A DNA stretch of 33,345 nucleotides from an uncultured SAR86 cluster bacterium (lineage in GTDB: Bacteria; Pseudomonadota; Gammaproteobacteria; Magnimaribacterales; D2472), in NCBI GenBank assembly GCA_902515775.1, contig CABXVU010000015.1, positions 1 to 33,345 of the forward strand, read 5' to 3'. Below, piece after piece: positions 16,389-27,136 of this stretch. Made by a program: the position numbers and the translations under genes. The notes beneath the pieces are model-generated. The model made no database searches. It had not been told where the DNA came from and saw nothing but the letters and a program-made list of their open reading frames with translations. The stretch's first letter is position 1, and each line of letters starts with the position of its first letter.

Positions 16389-17633
16389 TTGAAAATTCAA
16401 TCATTAAGAGGCATGCCTGATCTATTTCCCGAGGACCTAGAAAAATGGCATTACTTTGAATCAAAGCTCTTTCAAATCTTTCATTCTTTCGACATTAATG
16501 AAATCAGAACCCCTTTGTTAGAATCTACAGAACTTTTTTCAAGATCAGTGGGTAATTCATCTGATATTGTCAACAAAGAACTTTATTCTTTCTTAGATCG
16601 TAATAAAGAAAGTATCAGTCTAAGACCAGAAGGTTCTGCCAGCATCATCAGGGCAATTATTCAAAAAAAGCAAGAGCAAGATAAACATAAAGTGTGGTAT
16701 CAAGGGCCAATGTTTCGATATGAAAGACCTCAAAAGGGAAGATTTAGGCAGTTTCATCAAATAGGAGTCGAATATCTTGGGTTTGATGAAGGAGCTGCAG
16801 ACCATGAGTTAATATCTATGATTCTGCAGATAAATCAATCATTAGGCATTAGCGAATATACTCTTAAGATAAACCATCTTGGTGATGCGGATGCAAAAGA
16901 GAGTTTTTGTAAATCTCTTGTTAAATTTCTTGAGCCAAATGTAAATGAATTGCATGAAAAAGACAAAGCAAGACTTGGTTCTAATCCTTTAAGAATTTTG
17001 GATTCAAAAGAATCGTCTACCATAGAATTATTAAAAAATGCTCCTAAATATCAAGACTTCATATCTGAGGAGTCTAAAGTATTTTTAGAAGGTCTTGTGA
17101 GCGCTTTTAAAGATCAATGTGATATTCAAATTGATCAATCATTAGTAAGAGGATTAGACTACTATACTGGAATTGTCTTTGAAACAGTTTCTAAAGAGCT
17201 TGGATCGCAAGATGCTTTTCTTGGTGGAGGGAGATATGACAATCTCTCAAATCAACTTGGTGGCAAAGATATGCATTCTATTGGTTTTGCAATTGGTGTA
17301 GAAAGAATTGTGCAGCTAATAAACATGGATGATTTATCTCAAAAAATAAAAGTTGGATTTATTGTCAATGAAGAGCAGATTAATAAAAAAACATATAAAA
17401 TAGCCAATGATTTAAGATTAGCCAATAATTCTATTAGTCTTAATACTTTTTTGAGTAATGGAAGTATAAAATCTCAACTTAGAAAAGCTAACAAATCTGG
17501 ATGTAGCTTTGCAGTAATTATTGGCGAACAAGAATCAAAGAACAACCAAGTTATATGGAAAGATCTGCGTGAAAAAGGTGAGCAAGAAATACTAAGCGTG
17601 CAAGAGTTGATCAACCAATATATCAATCTTTAG
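16389..17633 (+). CDS. hisS: histidyl-tRNA synthetase
   Basis: A 414-residue class II aminoacyl-tRNA synthetase. Motif 1 lies in the early region (IRTPLLESTELFSRSVG). Motif 2 is FRYERPQKGRFRQFHQIGVE. The HisRS-specific peptides RGLDYYTGIVFE and GGGRYDNL come next, then motif 3 (IGFAIGVERI). A C-terminal anticodon-binding domain follows from about residue 325. The start appears to be TTG at 16389, giving MKIQSLRGMPDLFP, which aligns with other HisRS N-termini. It is 3 bp after ispG and 8 bp before yfgM. Confidence 0.97.
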   Translation: MKIQSLRGMPDLFPEDLEKWHYFESKLFQIFHSFDINEIRTPLLESTELFSRSVGNSSDIVNKELYSFLDRNKESISLRPEGSASIIRAIIQKKQEQDKHKVWYQGPMFRYERPQKGRFRQFHQIGVEYLGFDEGAADHELISMILQINQSLGISEYTLKINHLGDADAKESFCKSLVKFLEPNVNELHEKDKARLGSNPLRILDSKESSTIELLKNAPKYQDFISEESKVFLEGLVSAFKDQCDIQIDQSLVRGLDYYTGIVFETVSKELGSQDAFLGGGRYDNLSNQLGGKDMHSIGFAIGVERIVQLINMDDLSQKIKVGFIVNEEQINKKTYKIANDLRLANNSISLNTFLSNGSIKSQLRKANKSGCSFAVIIGEQESKNNQVIWKDLREKGEQEILSVQELINQYINL

Positions 17634-17641
17634 GAGAAGTC

Positions 17642-18277
17642 ATGGCAGAGTACAATTCAGATGAAGAAAGATTTGCCGCTGTTATAAATTTTTTTAAGGA
17701 CTATAAGACGATTATATTGTCTTCACTTGCAATAATATTCATTTCTTTAATTTCTATAATCAGTTTTCAGTCATACAAGGAAACAAGAAATTCTGATGCT
17801 GCAACAATATATGACTCTTGGTTAACAGCTCTTGAATTTAATAATGAAAGCGCAAGAGAGATTTTTGATGAATTGCAAGATACTTTTTCAGGTACGGGCT
17901 ATGCGCAACTAGCTATTATGATTAATGGTTCAAATCTAGCTAGACAGGGGAATCTTTCTGAGGCATTAGAAAATTTTAGACTACTTTTAGATGATACCTC
18001 GGGTTATTTTGGAAATGATTTACTTAATTCAGTAGCTAAAATTAATATTGCAAGAATCGAGTTAAGCAATAAGAATTTCACCAATGTCCTAAAAGTTTTA
18101 GATTCTTTTGCTTCAAATTCAGAACATCCAATGGTTTATGAGATAAAAGGTGATGCTCTTGTTGGTTTGAAAAAAGAGGAGCTTGCAATGGAGCAATATG
18201 AATTAGCAATAGAAAATGCTCGTAATGAATCGCAAAAATCTATTCTTAATATAAAAATAAATTCCATTGAGTTATAA
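17642..18277 (+). CDS. yfgM: YfgM-like inner-membrane ancillary SecYEG translocon subunit
   Basis: A 211-residue protein with a short cytoplasmic N-terminus (MAEYNSDEERFAAVINFFKD), one membrane helix (about 24-44) and a periplasmic TPR-like domain (for example GNLSEALENFRLLL, NFTNVLKVLDSF and KEELAMEQYELAIENA). In E. coli YfgM associates with SecYEG and PpiD and passes secreted proteins to periplasmic chaperones. It has a good ribosome site (AGGAG at 17632-17636, overlapping the hisS stop). Its position between hisS and bamB is the conserved one. Confidence 0.92.
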   Translation: MAEYNSDEERFAAVINFFKDYKTIILSSLAIIFISLISIISFQSYKETRNSDAATIYDSWLTALEFNNESAREIFDELQDTFSGTGYAQLAIMINGSNLARQGNLSEALENFRLLLDDTSGYFGNDLLNSVAKINIARIELSNKNFTNVLKVLDSFASNSEHPMVYEIKGDALVGLKKEELAMEQYELAIENARNESQKSILNIKINSIEL

Positions 18278-18280
18278 GAA

Positions 18281-19426
18281 ATGAAAATAAATATAGTTTT
18301 TGCAATTACGCTATTTTTTATCTCATCATGCTCAACACTTGCTTTTTGGTCGGACGATGCAGAGGAAGAGACTGCTGAACCTGTCAAGCTGACAAAGATA
18401 CAAAATCAATACCCAATAGAGGTTGAATGGAAAAGATCTTTTAATGGCGAAAATGATCTAGGATCTTTTGTACCATCTTTCTATTCTGACGAAATGATTG
18501 TAGCTGACCCTGATGGCAATCTTGTCTCGATTAATCCAAGTACTGGCAAAATTAATTGGGAAATAGATCTAAAAAGAAATTTGTCTGCTGGAACTGCATC
18601 TGGTTTCGGTAAGATCATCGTTTCTGATACCAATGGTTTTGTGATAGCTATAGATTCAATTACCAAAGAAACCTTATGGGAAAAAAGTGTTGGAGGAGAA
18701 ATTCTAATCAATGGAGTCATTTCTCCCTCATTGATAGTTGTTAAGAATTCAGCAGGAGAATTAGTAGCTTTAGATAGCTTAACTGGCGAGCAAAAGTGGT
18801 CATTTAGATCTCAATTACCGGCACTTACCGTTCGAGGAACAGGCGAACCTATTATTGAAAATAATATTGTTTACTCAACTTTCGATAATGGCAGAATAGG
18901 AGCATTTGATTTAGATACAGGATATTTTCTTTGGGATGGGCCAATATCTTTTGTTGAAGGCACATCTGAACTAGAAAATTTAATTGATTCTGATTCATCG
19001 CCAGTTATAGCTCAGCAATTAATTTTTGCTACAAATTATCAAGGCAGATTAACAGCATTTGATCTTGCTCAAAAAAGACCTGTTTGGAATGCAGAAGCAT
19101 CTTCTTTCCATTCTCCTGTTATTGGTAACAATATGCTCATGGTGATCCAAGATGATGGCTCAATACTATCTTTTTCAATGACAAATTTATCTCCTTCATG
19201 GAGTTCAGAAGAATATTTGCGCAGAGAACTTTCAAATGGATCCATGCATGACAACTTGATGCTTGTGGGTGATTTAGAAGGGTACATACATGTTATTAAC
19301 ACTTTGACAGGAATAACTGTAGGAAGAAGAAAGGTGTCTGGTAATCCAATTGTTAGCATAGTATCGTTTAGAAATCTTGCATATGTAATCGATCAAGAAT
19401 CTAATATAGTTGCAGTTTCTTTTTAA
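18281..19426 (+). CDS. bamB: BamB, beta-propeller lipoprotein of the outer-membrane assembly machine
   Basis: A 381-residue protein with a lipoprotein signal ending ISSC (Cys17). An eight-bladed PQQ-like propeller follows. Repeats are visible as LVSINPSTGKINWEIDL, VIAIDSITKETLWEKSV, LVALDSLTGEQKWSFR, IGAFDLDTGYFLWDGP, LTAFDLAQKRPVWNAE and IHVINTLTGITVGRR. BamB binds BamA and speeds folding of outer-membrane proteins. It starts 3 bp after yfgM and is followed by der, as in E. coli. Confidence 0.97.
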   Translation: MKINIVFAITLFFISSCSTLAFWSDDAEEETAEPVKLTKIQNQYPIEVEWKRSFNGENDLGSFVPSFYSDEMIVADPDGNLVSINPSTGKINWEIDLKRNLSAGTASGFGKIIVSDTNGFVIAIDSITKETLWEKSVGGEILINGVISPSLIVVKNSAGELVALDSLTGEQKWSFRSQLPALTVRGTGEPIIENNIVYSTFDNGRIGAFDLDTGYFLWDGPISFVEGTSELENLIDSDSSPVIAQQLIFATNYQGRLTAFDLAQKRPVWNAEASSFHSPVIGNNMLMVIQDDGSILSFSMTNLSPSWSSEEYLRRELSNGSMHDNLMLVGDLEGYIHVINTLTGITVGRRKVSGNPIVSIVSFRNLAYVIDQESNIVAVSF

Positions 19427-19440
19427 AATGTATTTGAATA

Positions 19441-20829
19441 ATGTTAAATTCCATAGCAATTCTTGGCAGACCAAATGTTGGTAAATCATCTCTATTTAAC
19501 AAGTTAACAAAAACACGAAACGCAATTGTTTCAGATTATTCTGGTCTTACAAAAGATAGAAATTTTGGGTATCTATCTATTAAAGATCATCGTTATTTAA
19601 TAATTGATACAGGCGGTATTGGTTCAGAGGTTAATGAATTCACTGAGGCGATCACAAAACAGGCAATTATAGCTGCAGAAGATTCTAATCTTTTATTGTT
19701 AGTTATTGATGCCTCAGAAGAGTTAACACTTGATGACATCAATTTACTTCAAGTTATTCGCAAAATGAATAAAAATTTTTTTGTTGTATTAAATAAAATT
19801 GATATAAAAAAACAATCAAATGCAAAACATGATTTAATGCAAAAAGGCATAAGTGACATAATTGAAATTAGCGCTGAGCATTCAAGAGGACTCAAAGAAC
19901 TGCAAATTCAAATTGCAAAACAATTTGATCATTTGGCTGAAGAATACGATGAGAATAATGGAACAAAAATTGCTGTAATTGGTAGGCCAAACGCTGGTAA
20001 ATCAACTTTTATAAACCAATTTACAAAACAAAACCGTTTAATTGTATCTAATATACCTGGCACAACTATAGACTCTATTCATGTACCGTTTTCTTTTAAT
20101 GAAGAGGATTTCATTTTTATTGATACTGCTGGAATTCGGAAAAAATTTAAACAAAGTCAGGCCGTTGAGTATTTTTCATATGTAAGAGCTATGCATTCAG
20201 TTGACGAATCAGATATCGTGTTAATGTTGATAGATGCTTCAAATGGAGTTGTAGATCAAGATCTCAGGATTTTAAATCTAGTAAGAAGTTATGGTAAGCC
20301 GGTAATTGTAGCTCTAAATAAAATTGATGAATTATCAAAAACAGAGGTCCACCAATTAACTGAGACAAAAAAATTTCAAAATTCTGCTTTAAGTAATTTG
20401 CATGTAATTAAAATTTCTGCATTACATAAAAATGGTTTCAAAATACTTTTTAGAACGCTTTTAAGGGTAAACAAACTGGCAAAAACTAATTTTTCTACTG
20501 GACGCTTAAATAAATTACTTAAGAAATTCATAAGCTCAATCAATCTTCCAACCATATCTGGAAGACAGATTAAAATGAGATATGTTCATTTTGGCGGAAT
20601 ACACCCTACCAAATTGATAATTCACTCTAATTTTTCTTCTAAAATCCCATTAAATTTTAAACAATATTTGATCAATTCTTTCAGGAATGAGCTTAATCTA
20701 AAAAGCATAGAACTTAAGATTAGTTTTAAAAAGGGCGATAATCCATATGACGGTAAAAAAAATAAATTAACTTCCAGGCAAATTAAAAAGAAAAAACGTC
20801 TTGTAAAATATACAAAAAAAAATAAGTAA
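19441..20829 (+). CDS. der: Der (EngA), tandem GTPase for 50S ribosome assembly
   Basis: A 462-residue protein with two GTPase domains and a C-terminal KH-like domain. Domain 1 has P-loop GRPNVGKSS (from residue 9), DTGGIG and NKID. Domain 2 has P-loop GRPNAGKST (about residue 181), DTAGIRKK and NKID. The KH-like part is rich in lysine and ends in a basic tail (RQIKKKKRLVKYTKKNK). Der acts late in large-subunit assembly. It is the last gene of the ndk-to-der run; the next 177 bp are non-coding. Confidence 0.97.
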   Translation: MLNSIAILGRPNVGKSSLFNKLTKTRNAIVSDYSGLTKDRNFGYLSIKDHRYLIIDTGGIGSEVNEFTEAITKQAIIAAEDSNLLLLVIDASEELTLDDINLLQVIRKMNKNFFVVLNKIDIKKQSNAKHDLMQKGISDIIEISAEHSRGLKELQIQIAKQFDHLAEEYDENNGTKIAVIGRPNAGKSTFINQFTKQNRLIVSNIPGTTIDSIHVPFSFNEEDFIFIDTAGIRKKFKQSQAVEYFSYVRAMHSVDESDIVLMLIDASNGVVDQDLRILNLVRSYGKPVIVALNKIDELSKTEVHQLTETKKFQNSALSNLHVIKISALHKNGFKILFRTLLRVNKLAKTNFSTGRLNKLLKKFISSINLPTISGRQIKMRYVHFGGIHPTKLIIHSNFSSKIPLNFKQYLINSFRNELNLKSIELKISFKKGDNPYDGKKNKLTSRQIKKKKRLVKYTKKNK

Positions 20830-20893
20830 TATTGAATATATGTAGTATAACTACTTAATGTTTAGTCTTTAAATCCTTTAAATAAAGCTTTTT

Positions 20894-20930
20894 TTTACTT
20901 ATTGACAATTAATCTCATATAATTTCAAAT
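20894..20930 (+). promoter_or_regulatory. probable promoter region of the sdh-suc operon
   Basis: The 177-bp gap between der and sdhC holds TTTACT (20894-20899), an 18-bp spacer and a perfect TATAAT (20918-20923). Nested within it, TTGACA (20902-20907) is 17 bp from TCAAAT (20925-20930). Either would start transcription at about 20930-20937, with a leader near 70 nt. A second TATAAT (20977-20982) lacks a -35; the 11-bp palindrome ATTGTTACAAT (20967-20977) lies just before it. The rest of the gap shows a T8 run (20889-20896) and a weak 5-bp hairpin (20842-20854) but no solid terminator. Confidence 0.45.
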
Positions 20931-21006
20931 CACGCTACAAAAATAGTTTGGGATATAACTTAAATAATTGTTACAATATAATTAATACCACGCAATAAAG
21001 GAACTT

Positions 21007-21414
21007 TTGTCTACTAATCAAAATAAAATTAGGCCTGTATATAGACCAGTATTTATTAACCTAATGCAGATTAAGCTACCTGTATCTGCATTTATATCTA
21101 TCACGCATAGATTATCTGGAATATATAATTTTTTTGTAACTCTTCCTCTTGCCCTATATCTACTATACTTTTCAACAAAAAGTTATAATGATTTTATGTT
21201 TGTTTACAGTATATTTAATAACCCTAGTTTATTCTCAACATTTGTTACTTTTAGCTTCCTTGTTTACTTTTATCATTTACTAACAGGGTTTCGACACTTG
21301 CTACAGGATATTCATATTGGTGAATCACTGGTCGTATCAAGATTATCTTCATATCTTGTTTTATTTATTTGGAGTTTATTATTTTTTGTCGTTATGTCGA
21401 GATTATATACATGA
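21007..21414 (+). CDS. sdhC: succinate dehydrogenase cytochrome b556 subunit
   Basis: A 135-residue membrane subunit with three helices. Family motifs are RPVYRPVFINL, SITHRLSG (31-38, ubiquinone site) and HLLTGFRHLLQD (90-101), with His90 the likely heme b ligand. It anchors SdhAB to the inner membrane. The start is TTG at 21007, preceded by AAAGGA (20997-21002); no in-frame ATG gives the conserved N-terminus. The stop overlaps the sdhD ATG (ATGA at 21411-21414). First gene of the TCA operon. Confidence 0.94.
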   Translation: MSTNQNKIRPVYRPVFINLMQIKLPVSAFISITHRLSGIYNFFVTLPLALYLLYFSTKSYNDFMFVYSIFNNPSLFSTFVTFSFLVYFYHLLTGFRHLLQDIHIGESLVVSRLSSYLVLFIWSLLFFVVMSRLYT

Positions 21415-21770
21415 AAGGATCGACACTATTTTATCTTGTTCGCTTATCAGCTCTTTTTGTGCTGGGATACTCGCTATGGATATTGAGCTTCATATTAACT
21501 AACAAGCCCATCGAGTATGTTGCTTGGGTTTCATTCACTAATCAATCACTATTTCAATTTTCAACTACCTTTGCTTTTCTGTTCATGCTCATTCATGCAT
21601 TCATTGGTTTGTGGACCGTAGGCACAGATTATTTCACCTCAAGAACACTCGGATTTATAAGTCCTACTCTTATCAGATATGCAGTTTTTATTAGAGGCGC
21701 CTACACAATCATATTTGTAGCTCTGGGCTTTTTAATTGTTACAACAACTTTATTTATTATTTGGAGTTAA
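21411..21770 (+). CDS. sdhD: succinate dehydrogenase membrane anchor subunit
   Basis: A 119-residue protein with three membrane helices. His62 in LIHAFIGLWTVGTDYF matches the heme-ligating His of E. coli SdhD, and Asp73-Tyr74 lie 11-12 residues further on, as in the quinone site there. The frame extends upstream to an ATG at 21369, but the extra 14 residues fall inside sdhC. The start at 21411 overlaps the sdhC stop and gives the expected length. Confidence 0.93.
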   Translation: MKGSTLFYLVRLSALFVLGYSLWILSFILTNKPIEYVAWVSFTNQSLFQFSTTFAFLFMLIHAFIGLWTVGTDYFTSRTLGFISPTLIRYAVFIRGAYTIIFVALGFLIVTTTLFIIWS

Positions 21771-21773
21771 ATT

Positions 21774-23558
21774 TTGAATATTTTAAATTCTTCTAATATC
21801 ACAACACTTGAATTTGATGTTTTAGTTATTGGTGGAGGTGGTTCAGGAATGAGAACATCTCTTGAACTAGCCAAATCTGGATTAAAAACAGCTGTTGTTT
21901 CAAAAGTATTTCCAACTAGGTCTCATACTGTCTCAGCCCAAGGAGGCATAACTTGTGCAATTGCCAGTGCTGATCCTCAAGATGACTGGCGATGGCATAT
22001 GTACGATACTGTTAAGGGATCAGATTACATTGGAGATCAAGATGCAATCGAGTATATGTGTTCTGAGGGACCAAAAGCAGTTTTTGAACTTGAACACATG
22101 GGGTTACCTTTCTCTAGAACTGAAAATGGTAGAATTTATCAACGGCCATTTGGTGGTCAGTCTAAGGATTTTGGAAAAGGTGGCCAAGCTGCGAGAACAT
22201 GTGCTGCTGCAGATAGAACAGGACATGCTTTATTGCACACTCTATATCAGAACAATGTAAAAGAAGGATCTAATTTTCTAAATGAATGGTTTGCAGTTGA
22301 CTTGGTTCTCAATCAATTAAAAGAAGTTACAGGAGTAATTGCATTTTCTATTGAGTCTGGAGAGGTTGCGTATCTAAAGTCTCAAGCAACTGTCCTAGCA
22401 ACTGGAGGAGCTGGAAGGATATATTCCTCAACAACAAATGCCCTCATAAACACTGGTGATGGTCTTGGAATGTCCCTTAGAGCAGGTATCCCTGCGCAAG
22501 ATATGGAAATGTGGCAATTCCATCCGACTGGAATTTATGGAGCTGGATCCCTAGTTACAGAAGGATGTAGAGGTGAGGGTGGCTATCTTATAAATAAAGA
22601 CGGTGAAAGATTTATGGAACGATATGCTCCTAATGCCAAAGATCTTGCTGGAAGAGATGTAGTTGCTCGTTCAATGGTTTTAGAAATTCTTGAAGGGCGA
22701 GGATGCGGCGATGAAAAAGATCATGTATTTCTTAAGCTTGATCACCTAGGAGCAGATGTATTAAATGCAAAGTTACCGGGCATATGCGAACTATCTAGAA
22801 CCTTTGCAGCTGTCGATCCAGTTTATGAACCAATTCCGGTAGTTCCAACATGTCATTACATGATGGGCGGTACCCCAACAAATATTCATGGCCAAGCATT
22901 TAAAATGAGTAGCTCCAATGATGAATATATTCCAGGACTTTTTTCAGTCGGTGAGGCTGCATGCGTTTCAGTTCATGGCGCTAACAGACTTGGTGGTAAT
23001 TCTCTTTTAGATTTGGTTGTTTTTGGAAGAGCCGCTGGTATTCATATTAATCAAGCCATGAAGTCTGGAGGCGGTGTCGCAGATGCTGGAAAAGATGACA
23101 TTGATAAAGCTCTTCACAATTTAAATATATTAAATGAATCCTCATCAGGTTATGAAGTTTCAACAGTTAAAAAAGAACTTCAAGAAGTTATGCAGAATTA
23201 CTTTGGTGTTTTTAGAAGAGGCGATTACATGGAAAAAGGTGTTGCTGCCTTGAATGGTATACGCGAAAAAATTGAGAATCTTCATTTAATAGATAAAAGC
23301 GCCGCATTCAATACAAATAGAGTAGAAGCTATAGAATTGCAAAACTTATTTGAGGTTGCTGAGGCAACTGCTATTTCCTCTCTTCAAAGAACTGAAAGTA
23401 GAGGAGCGCATGCTAGAGAAGATTATCCTGATCGAGACGATGAGAATTGGTTATGCCATTCGTTATATGATCCCACAACAAAATCTTTAGGTAAAAGACA
23501 TGTTAATTTTGAGCCTTCTCAAGTTGAAGCATTTCCTCCAAAAGTAAGAACTTATTGA
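21774..23558 (+). CDS. sdhA: succinate dehydrogenase flavoprotein subunit
   Basis: A 594-residue flavoprotein that oxidises succinate to fumarate. The Rossmann FAD motif ([18 protein letters not shown]) is followed by the covalent-FAD His51 in [13 protein letters not shown]. Active-site regions include [29 protein letters not shown] and [19 protein letters not shown]. The C-terminal helical part contains the [15 protein letters not shown] motif. The start is TTG at 21774, with GGAG at 21763-21766 just upstream at the sdhD stop. It is 3 bp after sdhD and 9 bp before sdhB. Confidence 0.98.
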   Translation: MNILNSSNITTLEFDVLVIGGGGSGMRTSLELAKSGLKTAVVSKVFPTRSHTVSAQGGITCAIASADPQDDWRWHMYDTVKGSDYIGDQDAIEYMCSEGPKAVFELEHMGLPFSRTENGRIYQRPFGGQSKDFGKGGQAARTCAAADRTGHALLHTLYQNNVKEGSNFLNEWFAVDLVLNQLKEVTGVIAFSIESGEVAYLKSQATVLATGGAGRIYSSTTNALINTGDGLGMSLRAGIPAQDMEMWQFHPTGIYGAGSLVTEGCRGEGGYLINKDGERFMERYAPNAKDLAGRDVVARSMVLEILEGRGCGDEKDHVFLKLDHLGADVLNAKLPGICELSRTFAAVDPVYEPIPVVPTCHYMMGGTPTNIHGQAFKMSSSNDEYIPGLFSVGEAACVSVHGANRLGGNSLLDLVVFGRAAGIHINQAMKSGGGVADAGKDDIDKALHNLNILNESSSGYEVSTVKKELQEVMQNYFGVFRRGDYMEKGVAALNGIREKIENLHLIDKSAAFNTNRVEAIELQNLFEVAEATAISSLQRTESRGAHAREDYPDRDDENWLCHSLYDPTTKSLGKRHVNFEPSQVEAFPPKVRTY

Positions 23559-23567
23559 GAGAAAATA

Positions 23568-24308
23568 ATGACAATTAGCATCAATATATATAGATACAAT
23601 CCAGAAAAGGATAAATTTCCTTATATGCAAAGTTTTGAATTTGAAAAGCCTAAAAGAGACATAATGGTGTTAGAACTGCTCAATCAGCTTAAAGAAAAGG
23701 ATCCTACCATTTCATATAGACGTTCTTGTAGAGAGGGAGTTTGTGGTTCTGATGGGATGAATATCAATGGAAAAAATGGCCTAGCTTGTATCACGCCATT
23801 ATCATCAGTTATCAAAAAAAATAAGCTAGATCTTAGACCATTACCAGGCCTTCCTGTTGTGAGAGATTTAGTTGTAGATATGACTGAGTTTTATGCTCAA
23901 TATGAAAAGATTAAGCCCTTTCTTCAAAACGATACTCCTGTTGATATTGGAGAGAGATTGCAATCACCAGAAGACAGAGACAAGTTAGATGGTCTTTATG
24001 AATGTATCCTCTGTGCTTGTTGCTCAACAAGCTGCCCATCCTTTTGGTGGAATCCTGATAAGTTTGTTGGTCCGGCAGCTCTTTTACAGGCATATAGGTT
24101 TATTGCAGATTCGAGAGATACAAAAACTGCAGAGAGACTTCAAAGTCTATCTGATCCATTTAGTGTTTATAGATGTCATGGGATCATGAATTGTGTGAGT
24201 GTTTGTCCTAAGGGGCTTAATCCTAATGAAGCAATTGGTGAAATTAAGTCAATGCTACTTTCAAATAAAAAAAACCAAAATATTATTACCTCTGATAAGG
24301 CTGGATAA
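23568..24308 (+). CDS. sdhB: succinate dehydrogenase iron-sulfur subunit
   Basis: A 246-residue protein that passes electrons from FAD to quinone. The [2Fe-2S] ligands are in [11 protein letters not shown] (Cys54, Cys59, Asp62) and GLAC (Cys74). The [4Fe-4S] and [3Fe-4S] ligands are in [16 protein letters not shown] and [17 protein letters not shown]. The sequence is close to the E. coli subunit in length and motif spacing. sucA follows after 3 bp. Confidence 0.98.
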   Translation: MTISINIYRYNPEKDKFPYMQSFEFEKPKRDIMVLELLNQLKEKDPTISYRRSCREGVCGSDGMNINGKNGLACITPLSSVIKKNKLDLRPLPGLPVVRDLVVDMTEFYAQYEKIKPFLQNDTPVDIGERLQSPEDRDKLDGLYECILCACCSTSCPSFWWNPDKFVGPAALLQAYRFIADSRDTKTAERLQSLSDPFSVYRCHGIMNCVSVCPKGLNPNEAIGEIKSMLLSNKKNQNIITSDKAG

Positions 24309-24311
24309 CAA

Positions 24312-27134
24312 ATGAATAATATGGAACATCTTCGGTCAACTTCTCATACCGCAGGTGCTCAAAGCGCATATTTGGAATCCCTATATGAGTCTTACTTAGA
24401 GGACTCTTCCTCAATTCCTGAAGATTGGAAAATATATTTTGATTCCTTGCCTCAAGTAAATGGTTCAAATGAAGAAATTTCTCATCAAGAAGTTATTAAA
24501 AGGTTTAAAGAAGACGAAGTTAATCCTTCAATTCAAAATATTTCAGGGGAAACTCAATCAAATGTTAATCAAACTAAAGTATTTCAAGTAATTGAAGCAT
24601 ATAGAAATAGAGGACATCAAAAAGCAAATTTAGATCCCTTGGGATTAAAACCGATCAGACATGCAGATGATTTAGAGATTGAATTTTATGGATTAGACTC
24701 ATCAAATCTATCAGAAGTTTTTAACTTAGATTCATTCAATATAGGCAAAAGATCAGCATCATTGTCAGAGATTTTAAAAGCATTAGAATCAATATATTGC
24801 AAGACTTTGGGCATTGAATATAATCATATCTCTTCGCTATCTGAGAGATTGTGGTTTCAAAAACGTCTTGAACCCAACTTAGGTAAATTAAATTTTGATG
24901 CTGAAGAGCAAAAATATATTTTAAAGCGCTTAAGTTCTGCAGAGGGCCTTGCAAAATTCTTGGCATCAAGGTATCCGGGTATGAAAAGATTCGGAATTGA
25001 TGGCGCTGAATCATTGATTCCGCTTGTTGATAGCCTGATTCAAAATTGTGGAGTATTTGGTGCTGAACAAATTTGTTTTGGTATGGCTCATAGAGGTAGA
25101 TTAAATCTGTTAGTAAATGTTCTGGGGAAATCTCCAAAAGAACTATTTAACGAATTTGAAGAAGATTATGAATTAGAGGGCGCTAGCACTGGAGATGTAA
25201 AATATCATCTTGGCTCTTCAACCAACATCTTAACTCCTAATGGAGAAGTGCACGTATCACTTGCAAATAATCCGTCTCATCTTGAAATTGTCGATCCAGT
25301 TGTACTTGGCTCAGTTAGAGGAAGACAAGATAGAATTAAAGATGAAAACAAAGAATTAGTAATTCCCATTTTAATTCATGGTGATGCATCTTTTTCGGGG
25401 CAAGGGGTTGTGATGGAAACTCTTCAAATGTCTCAAACTAGAGGTTACGGTGTTGGAGGCACTGTCCACGTCATAGTCAATAATCAAATTGGTTTTACCA
25501 CTTCAAATGAGGAAGATTCACGATCAACGCAATATGCAACTGATGTTGCAAAAATGATTGAAGCTCCGGTTCTTCATGTAAATGGAGATGATCCAGAAAT
25601 GGTAGTTTTTGCAGCAAAATTAGCGTGTGAATATAGATACAACTTTAAAAAAGATATTGTTATAGATATGTTTTGCTATAGACGAAGGGGCCACAATGAA
25701 GCTGACGAGCCGTCTTCAACTCAGCCTATCATGTATCAAAAAATTGCTAAGCAAATTTCTGTGAAAAGTGCATATCAGGAAAAACTCATTTCATCTGGAG
25801 TTATTAGTCAATCTGAGTGTGATGAGTTAGAAAAAAATTATAGGTCAGCAATAGAAAAGGGAGATACCGTTGTTCATAATCTTGCTACAAAACCAAATGA
25901 GTCAATGTGGTTTGATTGGACTCCATACATGGATCAAAAAGGAGATGTTAAAATCAAGTCTTCATTTAGTAAGAAAAGATTTAAAGATCTTGCAGATCAA
26001 GTATTTACGCCTCCAAAAGATTTCATTTTGCAAAAGCAGGTAGATAAAATTTTTTCTGACAGACGCCAAATGGCAGAGGGAAAAATTCCTGTTAATTGGG
26101 GTTTTGCAGAGAATATGGCATATGCAACCCTGCTCGATCAAGGTTATCCAATAAGATTTTCTGGGCAAGATATAAGACGGGGAACATTTTCGCATCGTCA
26201 TGCAGTTGTGTTAAATCAACAGGATGGAAGAGGCTGCATACCTTTAGTCGATATTGCAAAAAATGCTGATACAACATTTGATGTATATGACTCGCTTTTA
26301 TCTGAAGAAGCTGTTCTTGGCTTTGAATATGGTTATTCTGCAACGAGTCCAAAAGGACTGGTAATGTGGGAGGCTCAATTTGGTGACTTCGTTAATGGAG
26401 CACAAGTTGTTATTGATCAATTTATTGTTTCTGCTGAACATAAATGGGAAAGACTCTCTGGATTAGTTATGTTGCTTCCGCATGGTTATGAAGGACAAGG
26501 TCCGGAGCATAGTAGCGCAAGACTGGAGAGATTTTTGCAACTGTGTGCATACGAAAACATTCAAGTTTGTGTTCCCAGTACTCCTGCTCAAATTTACCAT
26601 TTACTGAGATTCCAAACTATTCGAATGATGAGAAGACCACTTGTAGTGATTTCGCCAAAAAGTTTGCTTAGAAACCCCAATGCAGTATCTGCTTTAGACG
26701 ATCTAACAGAAGGTTCCTTCAAATATGTAATCAATGACTTGGTTGACTCTCCAGAAAAGGTTAGCAAAGTGATTATGTGTTCAGGTAAAGTTTTTTATGA
26801 TTTAGCATCAAAAAGAGATGATCTTGGTTTGGATTCTACTGCCATAATTAGGATTGAGCAGCTTTATCCATTTCCTTACGATACTCTCGAAAAAATCTTA
26901 AAGACTTATAAAAATGCAACAAGCTTTGTATGGTGCCAGGAAGAGCCAACAAACCAAGGAGCCTGGTACAACCACAGACATAGACTGCAAGAAGTTATAG
27001 ATAGGTTAAATTTAAAAGTAGAAATAGGATTGGTCAGTCGCGAAGCTTCGTCGGCTCCAGCTGTAGGTTTAAATAAATTACACATTCAACAACAAGAAGC
27101 GCTAGTAATAGAGGCTTTAACTAATGAGAAATAA
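24312..27134 (+). CDS. sucA: 2-oxoglutarate dehydrogenase E1 component
   Basis: A 940-residue thiamine-diphosphate enzyme, a full-length E1o (E. coli 933). The N-terminus has the E2-binding segment ([22 protein letters not shown]). ThDP/Mg-site motifs are [28 protein letters not shown] and [22 protein letters not shown] and the transketolase-like pyrimidine domain ([17 protein letters not shown]) follow, then [20 protein letters not shown]. It decarboxylates 2-oxoglutarate and loads succinyl onto SucB. The ATG at 24312 is 3 bp after sdhB; an ATG at 24321 is also possible. Confidence 0.98.
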   Translation: MNNMEHLRSTSHTAGAQSAYLESLYESYLEDSSSIPEDWKIYFDSLPQVNGSNEEISHQEVIKRFKEDEVNPSIQNISGETQSNVNQTKVFQVIEAYRNRGHQKANLDPLGLKPIRHADDLEIEFYGLDSSNLSEVFNLDSFNIGKRSASLSEILKALESIYCKTLGIEYNHISSLSERLWFQKRLEPNLGKLNFDAEEQKYILKRLSSAEGLAKFLASRYPGMKRFGIDGAESLIPLVDSLIQNCGVFGAEQICFGMAHRGRLNLLVNVLGKSPKELFNEFEEDYELEGASTGDVKYHLGSSTNILTPNGEVHVSLANNPSHLEIVDPVVLGSVRGRQDRIKDENKELVIPILIHGDASFSGQGVVMETLQMSQTRGYGVGGTVHVIVNNQIGFTTSNEEDSRSTQYATDVAKMIEAPVLHVNGDDPEMVVFAAKLACEYRYNFKKDIVIDMFCYRRRGHNEADEPSSTQPIMYQKIAKQISVKSAYQEKLISSGVISQSECDELEKNYRSAIEKGDTVVHNLATKPNESMWFDWTPYMDQKGDVKIKSSFSKKRFKDLADQVFTPPKDFILQKQVDKIFSDRRQMAEGKIPVNWGFAENMAYATLLDQGYPIRFSGQDIRRGTFSHRHAVVLNQQDGRGCIPLVDIAKNADTTFDVYDSLLSEEAVLGFEYGYSATSPKGLVMWEAQFGDFVNGAQVVIDQFIVSAEHKWERLSGLVMLLPHGYEGQGPEHSSARLERFLQLCAYENIQVCVPSTPAQIYHLLRFQTIRMMRRPLVVISPKSLLRNPNAVSALDDLTEGSFKYVINDLVDSPEKVSKVIMCSGKVFYDLASKRDDLGLDSTAIIRIEQLYPFPYDTLEKILKTYKNATSFVWCQEEPTNQGAWYNHRHRLQEVIDRLNLKVEIGLVSREASSAPAVGLNKLHIQQQEALVIEALTNEK

Positions 27135-27136
27135 AA

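Noticed and set aside
20842-20854. Hairpin GTAGT-ATA-ACTAC after der as a terminator
   Set aside because: The stem is only 5 bp and AT-rich, and the nearest T-run (20889-20896) is 35 bp away, so it does not form an intrinsic terminator.
21369-21410. ATG 21369 as sdhD start
   Set aside because: The 14 extra codons overlap sdhC in another frame; the overlapping ATGA at 21411 is the usual coupled start.
24736-25137. 133-codon minus-strand open frame inside sucA
   Set aside because: It is antisense to a strongly conserved gene, has no ribosome site or recognisable domain, and is a by-product of codon bias.
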